In this document: one piece after another, positions 15,285-22,088 of the stretch
Layout: the number at the start of each line of letters is the position of its first letter
Numbering within the stretch: position 1 is the stretch's first letter
Assembly: GCA_902799185.1 (NCBI GenBank)
Contig: CADBZO010000008.1
Coordinates: forward strand, 116,600-150,239
Source of the DNA: an uncultured Bacteroidales bacterium
GTDB lineage: Bacteria > Bacteroidota > Bacteroidia > Bacteroidales > Paludibacteraceae
Direction of reading: 5' to 3'
Length of the DNA stretch: 33,640 nucleotides
The notes under the pieces: model-generated
Told to the model about the DNA's origin: nothing
Databases searched by the model: none
What the model saw: the letters and a program-made list of their open reading frames with translations, nothing else
Position numbers and translations under genes: made by a program

Positions 15285-15624
15285 TACGTGTTTATATAAA
15301 CGAGTGTCCTCATAACTGATAGGAACCGGAAAACTCAACAAATAACAACTAACCGAGTGCAAATGCTTGACTAATGGCGTGCCGGTACTCTACGCCGTGA
15401 CCCGACTGGGGCAGTTTACATTCCTGCCCACGGTAGCGATGAGGTGGCCGGATTACAGAGGAAAAAACAGGCCTCAAATCCTATTCTCAGGAAGTTTTCT
15501 CGAGCAAAAGTTATGAGGGCACTTTTTTGTGCCTTTATTCTGCCAATACGGCAGTGCGGCATAGTTTTTGTTAAACCATGTATGGCTGAATTGAAGAGTA
15601 AGAGAATTAATTATCCGAAATATA
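15285..15624 (+). other. 340-bp gene-free stretch with several hairpins; possible structured RNA or leader of tolC
   Basis: No convincing protein is encoded: the one short frame (15444-15674) overlaps the tolC start and has unlikely composition. The stretch holds a 12-bp palindrome GTTTATATAAAC (15290-15301), a GGCGT/ACGCC stem (15376-15380 with 15392-15396), a GGGCAG/CTGCCC stem (15409-15414 with 15424-15429) that can be capped by CCGT/ACGG (15395-15398 with 15430-15433), a terminator-like hairpin at 15518-15539, and a CTGCC/GGCAG hairpin (15540-15554). I do not recognise a known riboswitch, RNase P, tmRNA, 6S or SRP RNA. No clear TAnnTTTG promoter was seen. Confidence 0.5.
15518..15539 (+). 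terminator. Terminator-like hairpin upstream of tolC
   Basis: GGCAC (15518-15522), a loop of six T, GTGCC (15529-15533) and TTTATT form a short intrinsic-terminator-like element. It could end the outer-membrane protein transcript or act as an attenuator inside the tolC leader. Confidence 0.5.
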
Positions 15625-17103
15625 ATGTTGAAGAAGATTTTTGCAATATGGGGCGTGAGTATGCTGTCGCTTAGCGTTTTAGCCGGCGACACATTGCATT
15701 ATACGCTCCATGATTGCCGTGAGATGGCGCTAAGCAACAGCGCATCGGCTAAGAGTCAAGAGGAAGCTAAACTGGTAGCCAAATACAACCGTCAGGCGGC
15801 TTTGGCAGCCATGTTTCCGCATTTCAGTGCTAACGGCGGCTACGCATGGAACAGCCGTAACGCCCATTTGATAGCCGACCGATTTGCTTTCCCGTTCGGG
15901 ACTGCTACGGTAGGTGACGATGGTGCTTCGTTCGATTGGTCGCAGACGAGTGCGATGGCTACGCTTTTACGGGATGTGGCAGGCACGCCACTGCAGGAGC
16001 CGCTGACACAGTTGCAGGCGCAGACCGGACAGACTATCGCCGGTGCGTATGAAAAGGCATATGACGCCTTGACGCTGGACTTACAACATGTGGTGGTAGC
16101 CCAGGTAGGCGTGACACAGCCGATTTACGTGGGCGGGCGGCTGTCGCAGATGTACAAGATAGCCAAGTCGGCGGAGAAGATAGCCGCCATCCGTTCGGCC
16201 GCCAAGCATGACGATATTGTCTATGCCGTGGATGAGGCTTACTGGCGTGTAGTGGCAGTGGAGCAGAAGAAAGCGCTGGCTGAGCAGTACCATTCGCTCT
16301 TGTGCCAATTGGAGAGCGATGTGAAGGAGGCGGTGAACGAAGGGTTGGCAACGCAGTCCGACTTGCTGAAAGTGAAAGCAAAAGTAGGCGAAGCGGACGT
16401 GAAGAAACTGCAAGCGGAGAACGGTCTAACGCTCTCCCGAATGGCGCTGGCACAAGTATGCGGACTGCCTTTGACGGAGGTCTTCACTCTCGATGCCAAC
16501 GGTCTGGAGAGCGCTACACTTCCTACGGAAGCCTTCGACGCCAAGCAGTACGTAGATGCGCGGAGCGAGATGCAACTGGTCGAGGAGACCGAGAAGATAG
16601 CCAAGAGTACAGCCAAGTTAGCAGCAGCCGGTTTGCAACCCAATATCGTAGCATCCGCCAATTATATCTATACCAACCCCAATGTGGAGAACGGATACCG
16701 CAGCGACTGGACCGGGAAGGGGTTCTTCTCCGCCGGTGTGGTGGTGAATGTGCCGATAGCTCATGCGGATGATATACTCCGTTACAAGGCTGCCAAACAT
16801 GCTGCGAATATTGCGACCCTCAAGACCGAAGAGACGCGTGAGTTACTGACGCTGCAGACGACCCAGGCTAACCAGAAACTAATGGAGGCACAGCAGAAGA
16901 TCGCCTTGGCGCGGCTCAACCAGAACAACGCAGCAGAGGTGCTTCGTATGGCACAGGAGTCGTTTGACGCAGGAATGATTACTGCTTCCGAGCTGATGCA
17001 GGCGCAGACCGCTTGGCTCGCCGCCGCTACTGATCTGGTGGATGCAGAGGCAGAAGCCAAGACTACGGAGACCAAACTCCGCAAGTATATGCGAAGCCTT
17101 TGA
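15625..17103 (+). CDS. TolC-family outer-membrane efflux protein
   Basis: An outer-membrane channel and periplasmic tunnel for a tripartite exporter. The 492-residue protein has a signal peptide (MLKKIFAIWGVSMLSLSVLA), two long alpha-helical coiled regions rich in Ala, Gln, Glu and Lys, and the repeated TolC (OEP) arrangement: YTLHDCREMALSNSASAKSQ at the start of the first half and an equivalent in the second (about 300-350). Typical blocks include VGVTQPIYVGGRL and VVVNVPIAHADDILRYKAAK. It ends ETKLRKYMRSL. Downstream, 48 bp away, lies the matching HlyD-type adaptor, then two permeases, so the four genes form an export operon. Confidence 0.93.
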   Translation: MLKKIFAIWGVSMLSLSVLAGDTLHYTLHDCREMALSNSASAKSQEEAKLVAKYNRQAALAAMFPHFSANGGYAWNSRNAHLIADRFAFPFGTATVGDDGASFDWSQTSAMATLLRDVAGTPLQEPLTQLQAQTGQTIAGAYEKAYDALTLDLQHVVVAQVGVTQPIYVGGRLSQMYKIAKSAEKIAAIRSAAKHDDIVYAVDEAYWRVVAVEQKKALAEQYHSLLCQLESDVKEAVNEGLATQSDLLKVKAKVGEADVKKLQAENGLTLSRMALAQVCGLPLTEVFTLDANGLESATLPTEAFDAKQYVDARSEMQLVEETEKIAKSTAKLAAAGLQPNIVASANYIYTNPNVENGYRSDWTGKGFFSAGVVVNVPIAHADDILRYKAAKHAANIATLKTEETRELLTLQTTQANQKLMEAQQKIALARLNQNNAAEVLRMAQESFDAGMITASELMQAQTAWLAAATDLVDAEAEAKTTETKLRKYMRSL

Positions 17104-17151
17104 TATAGGAAAGGCGCGAATGCGAAATAAAGACAATAAAGAAATCAAGAT

Positions 17152-18141
17152 ATGAAAAAAGAACAAGAAGGAAGCCTGCTGCTCGGTATCGTAGCATTGC
17201 TGGCTGTGGTAATCATCGTAGCGCTGATAGGCGTGTTGGCTCTCAAGCCGGAAGAGGTACTCATCCAAGGAGAGGCAGAGGCTGCCGAGTACCGTGTGTC
17301 CGGCAAAGTGCCGGGTAGAATAGAGATGTACCTCTATGAAGAAGGCGAACAGGTGCACAAAGGCGATACCCTTGTGGTAATCTACTCGCCGGAGGTGGAG
17401 GCCAAGAAAGAACAAGCGCTGGCTGCCCGTGAGATGGCCGAGGCGGTGAACCGGAAAGCAAAGAACGGGGCACAGCAGGAGCAGATCACCGGTGCGTACG
17501 AACTCTATCAGAAGGCGCTTGCCGGCGAGGAAATCTACCGCAAAAGTTATGAACGCGTACAGCGGTTGTATGACAAAGGTGTTGTCTCCGCCCAGAAACG
17601 TGATGAGGTAGAAGCGCAATACAAAGCCGCCGCGGCTACCGTCAAGGCCGCCAAGAGCCAGTACGACATGGCTCTAAAAGGCGCACGCGCCGAGGATAAG
17701 GATGCGGCAGAGGCACAGGTTGCCCGCGTGGACGGTATTCTCAAAGAGGTGGCGGCAGCTGAGGCGGAGCGGTATCTGCTCTCTCCCTGCGACGGCGAAG
17801 TTAGCGAGATATTTCCGAAAGTTGGCGAGTTGGTGGGGCAAGGCAGTCCGGTGATGGCCGTACTGGATATGAGCGATGTATGGTTCACCTTTGCCGTACG
17901 GGAAGACATGCTCTCCGGATTTAACCAAGGTAGCCGTGTGAACGTGAAAATCCCTGCGCTGGGCGAGGAGACGTACCCCGTTGTAGTGACTAATATCAAA
18001 GCCATGGGGACGTATGCCACATGGCGTACCACCAAGCAGAACGGCGGGTATGACGTACGTACGTTCGATGTAAAATGCCGTCCCGTTGCCCCGATAGCCG
18101 GACTGCGTCCCGGAATGACGGCGTTGGTTGTTAAAGATTAA
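17152..18141 (+). CDS. HlyD-family periplasmic adaptor (membrane fusion protein)
   Basis: This adaptor links the inner-membrane transporter to the TolC channel. The 329-residue protein has one N-terminal membrane helix (LLLGIVALLAVVIIVALIGVLAL, about 9-31), a first lipoyl half-motif (YRVSGKVPGRIEMYLYEEGEQVHKGDTLVVI, about 47-77), an alpha-helical hairpin (about 80-200) including RLYDKGVVSAQKRDEVEAQY, a second lipoyl half (LLSPCDGEVSEIFPKVGELV), and a C-terminal beta-barrel ending in GLRPGMTALV. It resembles YbhG/EmrA-type adaptors that serve ABC-2 permeases. The next gene begins 8 bp after its stop. Confidence 0.93.
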   Translation: MKKEQEGSLLLGIVALLAVVIIVALIGVLALKPEEVLIQGEAEAAEYRVSGKVPGRIEMYLYEEGEQVHKGDTLVVIYSPEVEAKKEQALAAREMAEAVNRKAKNGAQQEQITGAYELYQKALAGEEIYRKSYERVQRLYDKGVVSAQKRDEVEAQYKAAAATVKAAKSQYDMALKGARAEDKDAAEAQVARVDGILKEVAAAEAERYLLSPCDGEVSEIFPKVGELVGQGSPVMAVLDMSDVWFTFAVREDMLSGFNQGSRVNVKIPALGEETYPVVVTNIKAMGTYATWRTTKQNGGYDVRTFDVKCRPVAPIAGLRPGMTALVVKD

Positions 18142-18149
18142 GAACGGAG

Positions 18150-19322
18150 ATGAATTATCTCATTAATATATGGCATGTCTTACTGCGTGAGTTGCGGCGT
18201 ATCGTCTCCCGACCGTTGTATCTTGGGGCAACGGTGGGCGCAATGCTGATAGCTATTTTCTTTTTCATGACGCTGATGGCGCGTGGAGCAGCGGAAAAGA
18301 TGCCGGTGGCGGTGGTGGATATGGACCAGACAACTATCTCCCGCCGTGTGTGCCATGAGATGCAGGCTACTTCGTCGGTGGATATTATCCTGATTACCAA
18401 CTCTTATCCCGAGGCGCGTGAGGCCATGCAACAGGGGCATATTTACGGTATCTTCGTCATCCCGGAGGGGTTCTACCGCGATTTGGTGGCCTTCAAACGT
18501 CCGCAGCTGGATTTCTATGTCACCAATGCCTATACCGTAGGCGGAAACACCTCGTATAAGCAGATGTTGACGATGGCAAACCTTGCCTCCGGTGCATTCC
18601 AGCGCGAGGTGTTGCGGAAGAAAGGCATGACGGATGACGTGATCATGAACCGCATCCAACCGGTAGCTATAGAAGGACATATGCTGACCAACCCTTGGGG
18701 CAACTATACCATCTATCTGGTGAGCACCGTATTGCCGGGTATCTTAGGCGTGATAGCGCTGATGATGACCGTCTTTGCTATCGGTTTCGAACTCAAAACC
18801 AAGACGTCCACCCAATGGCTCAAGACGGCCGGAGGAAACTATACCATAGCGATGATAGGCAAGCTGATACCTTATACTGTCATCTATCTGACATTGGGTA
18901 TAGTATGCCATATACTATTTTACAACATCGCTGATTTCCCTGTTCTTGGTAGCCATGCGCGGCTGCTGTTCGGCCAGCTGCTGTATATCATGGCGATGGA
19001 GATTATGGGAATCGTGCTCATCGGCTGTCTGCCTACACTGCGCGATGCGCTGTCGGTAGGAGCCCTGTACGCCATGTTAGGTTTCTCCCTCTCGGGGTTC
19101 ACCTATCCGAATATGGCCATGCTGCCGATGGTGAAAGCACTGAGTAACCTGGAGCCGCTCAGGCATTACTATCTCATCTATGTCAACGAGGCGCTGATGG
19201 GGGCACCGGCTATCAACAGTATGCCTCATGCTTTGGCACTGGTTGCATTTATCGTCCCTGCGTTGTGTGTCGCTCCGCGACTCCACCGCGCACTCAAATA
19301 TCAGAATTATCCGCTTAAATAA
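18150..19322 (+). CDS. ABC-2 type transporter permease (first of a pair)
   Basis: A 390-residue inner-membrane protein of the YhhJ/YbhR class. One helix near the N-terminus (LGATVGAMLIAIFFFMTLMA, about 26-45) is followed by a roughly 130-residue periplasmic domain (MPVAVVDMDQTTISRRVCHEMQAT...) and a C-terminal block of five to six helices, including VLPGILGVIALMMTVFAI and AMEIMGIVLIGCLP. The periplasmic domain begins with the P-V-A-V-V-D pattern shared with the next gene, so the two are paralogues. No ATP-binding protein is encoded in the window, which this family normally needs. The gap to the next gene is two bases. Confidence 0.92.
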   Translation: MNYLINIWHVLLRELRRIVSRPLYLGATVGAMLIAIFFFMTLMARGAAEKMPVAVVDMDQTTISRRVCHEMQATSSVDIILITNSYPEAREAMQQGHIYGIFVIPEGFYRDLVAFKRPQLDFYVTNAYTVGGNTSYKQMLTMANLASGAFQREVLRKKGMTDDVIMNRIQPVAIEGHMLTNPWGNYTIYLVSTVLPGILGVIALMMTVFAIGFELKTKTSTQWLKTAGGNYTIAMIGKLIPYTVIYLTLGIVCHILFYNIADFPVLGSHARLLFGQLLYIMAMEIMGIVLIGCLPTLRDALSVGALYAMLGFSLSGFTYPNMAMLPMVKALSNLEPLRHYYLIYVNEALMGAPAINSMPHALALVAFIVPALCVAPRLHRALKYQNYPLK

Positions 19323-19324
19323 TC

Positions 19325-20602
19325 ATGACGCGTATATTATATCAATATTGGCTGCGAGTACAGGAGACAGGTTGGATCTTCGTGAACGAGTTACGGCGTG
19401 TTTTCCGTGACCGGGGAGTGATGATTATCGTCGTACTGGGTACGTTGGCGTATCCGTTTCTGTATAAATCCATGTATTGGAATGAGCAGATTGCGGATAT
19501 CCCGGTGGCGGTCGTGGATCTGAGCAACTCGCCCGAGAGCCGTGAGTTCCTGCACCGGTGGAACGCCACGCCGGATGTGAGACTGACGCATACCTGTGCT
19601 TCCATGGCGGAGGCAGAGCGGTTGCTGCGTGACCAGAAGGTACACGGTATCATCTATTTCCCGCGGGACTACGCAGCGCAACTGGCTGACCCCTTAGGCA
19701 AGGCTCATATATCGCTCTACTGCGATATGTCGTCCTTCCTCTACATGAAAGGTATCTATCTCAGTTGCAACCAGGTCATGCTGGATGCTATGCGCAATAT
19801 TCAAATTGACCGTTATGAAAACATGGGTCTGGACAAGGAGTTCGCATGGTCGCTGGTGCAGGACGCACCGTATTCCGAGACGGCACTCTTCACGCCTACC
19901 GGCGGTTACGGCTCGTTCTTGATTCCCGCTGTGTTGGTGATGATTCTGCACCAGACGCTGTTTTTCAGTATCTGCCTCCTGATGGGTACAATACGGGAGG
20001 AGAAGACGGAGATCTACCGTATTCCGGGGCGGAGAAGGGGGTATTCGGCCTTCCGTGTAATTCTGGCCCGTGGGGGCGCGTATTTCCTGATTTATTATGC
20101 ACTGGCAGCTATTCTGTTAGGGTTGTTACCGCGGTTGTTCGGTCTGCCGCATATAGGTGCGATAGGGGATATACTGCGGTTCAACGTGCCGTTTATCCTG
20201 GCGGTGATTTTTATGTCCCTCTGCGTAGGTTTCTTCATCCGTAACCGTGAGTCCGGTCTGGTACTGCTGGTACCGACTACCTCGCTTATCTTCCTCTTCA
20301 TTGCCGGTATCTCCTGGCCCAAAGAGATGATTCCCGTAGGCTGGCGGTACGTGTCGTACCTCATTCCTTACACATGGGCGTCCAACGGTTTCATCCATAT
20401 AAACAGCATGGGCGCGTCGCTTTGGACGACGCGCACCGAGTATATTGCTTTGTGGGTATTAGCCGCAGGCTATTTTGCCCTGGCGGTGACGATGTTCCTT
20501 ATTGCCGGCTACCGTCAAGACCGTAAAGAGAGCCGCCTCGCTCAATCAGAATCCGTCCATCCCGAAGGATCTTCCGGCTCTGAGGAGCCTGGGAAGGCAT
20601 AG
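19325..20602 (+). CDS. ABC-2 type transporter permease (second of a pair)
   Basis: A 425-residue paralogue of the preceding permease with the same plan: N-terminal helix (GVMIIVVLGTLAYPFLYKSMYW), a periplasmic domain starting IPVAVVDLSNSPESREFL, and C-terminal helices such as FLIPAVLVMILHQTLFFSICLLMG and LVLLVPTTSLIFLFIAGISWP. The two probably form a heterodimer fed by the HlyD and TolC partners. The last about 35 residues (RQDRKESRLAQSESVHPEGSSGSEEPGKA) are polar and lie where the frame overlaps the opposite-strand GH53 gene, so the C-terminus may be an overprinted extension. Confidence 0.91.
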   Translation: MTRILYQYWLRVQETGWIFVNELRRVFRDRGVMIIVVLGTLAYPFLYKSMYWNEQIADIPVAVVDLSNSPESREFLHRWNATPDVRLTHTCASMAEAERLLRDQKVHGIIYFPRDYAAQLADPLGKAHISLYCDMSSFLYMKGIYLSCNQVMLDAMRNIQIDRYENMGLDKEFAWSLVQDAPYSETALFTPTGGYGSFLIPAVLVMILHQTLFFSICLLMGTIREEKTEIYRIPGRRRGYSAFRVILARGGAYFLIYYALAAILLGLLPRLFGLPHIGAIGDILRFNVPFILAVIFMSLCVGFFIRNRESGLVLLVPTTSLIFLFIAGISWPKEMIPVGWRYVSYLIPYTWASNGFIHINSMGASLWTTRTEYIALWVLAAGYFALAVTMFLIAGYRQDRKESRLAQSESVHPEGSSGSEEPGKA

Positions 20603-21848
20603 TAGTCTCTATTCCTTCCGGTGCCTGGTTGTAGAAATTCTTCATGTAATACGGAGCGCAAACATCAGCAGCCGTCTTGGTGCCACTCACCGAGGCGGTT
20701 TTGTTGATGGCGTGACCGTTTTGCGTTGCGTTCTCGTTCCAGAACCCGCGGTTGAGCCACGTGGTGATAACAGAGCCCTTGGAGGTGTTCCAGTTGGTAT
20801 CATCGCCGTTACCGGCTTCTTCCGGAAACCAGTAACAGATACCGGTGACGTTATTCAGCGGTTTCAAGGCATCTACCAGATCTTTTACAAAATTGTACTG
20901 TCCGGCCGCTGAGCATGCCCAAACGTCCCGGGTGTCGGTGTCGTTTTTACCCAGGGTTGGCCAGTATTGGAAATAGTATGCGGTCTCTACAATCTGCACC
21001 TCTTTTTCGGGGAATTTGGTTGCCAGACTTTGGATGGCAGAGACCAGATAGTTGGACTTGCCATGCGTTTGTGCCTGCTGATATGTCAGATAACCATGCC
21101 AGAAAGGATAGTAACTCAGACCGATGACGTCAAAGTCAATGCCTCCGTCCACCAGCTTCTGGTAGTAATAGGTGTTATAGCCGTAGTTGGTAGGACGGTC
21201 TGTGTGAATGATGATTTTCGCGTCCGGACAAATGCTGCGTACGGTGTCGCAGCCGGCTTTCAAAAGACCTAAATAGCCTGTCCAGTTGTCACCGTTGTGA
21301 TCATACGGGTGCACCTGTATGCCGCACAGACCATACATGATTTCGTTGCCTACCTGCACGAGGTCGGGCGTTGCTCCTGCTTCTTTGAGGGTAGTGAGTA
21401 CGTCGTGGGTGTATTCGCCTAAGGCTTGTGCCATCTCTTCATCCGACTTGCCCTGCCATGCTGTCGGGGCTTTGATATATCCGGCATCTATCCATGTGTC
21501 CGAGTAATGAAAATCCAGCATGAAATACGCGCCGGCGTCTTTGATGCGTTTGCCGAGTTTAGTTACGTATTCCAAATCCTGGCAGACGGTGGGATTACTG
21601 CTACCGTCTTGGTCTTTTTTGGTAGGGTTCACGAAGATACGTACGCGGAACGTGTTCCAGCCGCAATCATTCACAAACCAGGTCAGCAGGTTGCTGATGT
21701 TGTTCCCTTTCACGTCTTTGTAGGGCGAGTTATGTTGTTCATACAACGGCAGCGCAGATATGTCGCCGCCTACGTAACGCGTCTGCGCCTGCGCGCATAC
21801 GCCTAAAAATAAGGAAAAAAGAAAAATAGAATATACCTTACGTAACAT
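20499..21848 (-). CDS. Secreted arabinogalactan endo-beta-1,4-galactanase (GH53)
   Basis: GH53 enzymes cut beta-1,4-galactan side chains of pectin rhamnogalacturonan I. The 449-residue protein has a signal peptide (MLRKVYSIFLFSLFLGVCAQAQ) and the (beta/alpha)8 fold. The acid/base Glu169 sits in VQVGNEIMYG and the nucleophile Glu288 in VQIVETAYYF, both matching GH53. Early blocks GGDISALPLYE, NTFRVRIFVNP and LDFHYSDTWIDAG are also diagnostic. The C-terminus (KILRDGRILIERGGSLYGLDGSRQ region) is a short tail also found on the two proteins at 22089 and 24389. The final 104 bp overlap the convergent permease gene. A promoter with TACCTTTG lies at 21891-21898. Confidence 0.94.
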   Translation of the reverse strand: MLRKVYSIFLFSLFLGVCAQAQTRYVGGDISALPLYEQHNSPYKDVKGNNISNLLTWFVNDCGWNTFRVRIFVNPTKKDQDGSSNPTVCQDLEYVTKLGKRIKDAGAYFMLDFHYSDTWIDAGYIKAPTAWQGKSDEEMAQALGEYTHDVLTTLKEAGATPDLVQVGNEIMYGLCGIQVHPYDHNGDNWTGYLGLLKAGCDTVRSICPDAKIIIHTDRPTNYGYNTYYYQKLVDGGIDFDVIGLSYYPFWHGYLTYQQAQTHGKSNYLVSAIQSLATKFPEKEVQIVETAYYFQYWPTLGKNDTDTRDVWACSAAGQYNFVKDLVDALKPLNNVTGICYWFPEEAGNGDDTNWNTSKGSVITTWLNRGFWNENATQNGHAINKTASVSGTKTAADVCAPYYMKNFYNQAPEGIETTMPSQAPQSRKILRDGRILIERGGSLYGLDGSRQ

Positions 21849-21890
21849 ATTGAATGGTGTTTTATGGTTAGCTGTGTTAAAAATCGGCTA

Positions 21891-21922
21891 CAAAGGTACA
21901 AAAAATAGTTCAAATACGCAAG
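21891..21922 (-). promoter_or_regulatory. Promoter of the GH53 galactanase gene
   Basis: The -7 element TACCTTTG reads on the minus strand at 21898-21891. At 20 bp upstream the -33 element is CTTG (21922-21919), weaker than the TTTG seen elsewhere. The leader to the ATG at 21848 would be about 35 nt. Confidence 0.6.
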
Positions 21923-21977
21923 TTTTGCTAAATCTATTTTGCATTTTTAATAAAAATAAGCGTATTTTGCTCAATTA

Positions 21978-22009
21978 TTTGCATATTTGACAAAAGTGTA
22001 TTAACTTTG
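21978..22009 (+). promoter_or_regulatory. Promoter of the 718-residue secreted protein gene
   Basis: TTTG (21978-21981), a 20-bp spacer and TAACTTTG (22002-22009) match the consensus exactly. The expected leader is about 70 nt. The 240-bp divergent region it shares with the GH53 gene is otherwise very AT-rich; AAATACGC near 21913 is mirrored by GCGTATTT near 21960. Confidence 0.75.
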
Positions 22010-22088
22010 CGTTCAGTTATTGCAAAATGTAAGGAAAAATTGAACAAAAGTAGCAATAATTAACTTTATTAACAAAAACAATTACATT

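Noticed and set aside
15361-15480. Cobalamin or other known riboswitch, RNase P RNA, tmRNA
   Set aside because: None of the conserved boxes I know for these families is present, so only an unnamed structured region is claimed.
15444-15674. 76-residue open frame before tolC
   Set aside because: It crosses the hairpins and runs into tolC in another frame. Composition is atypical and there is no matching start context.
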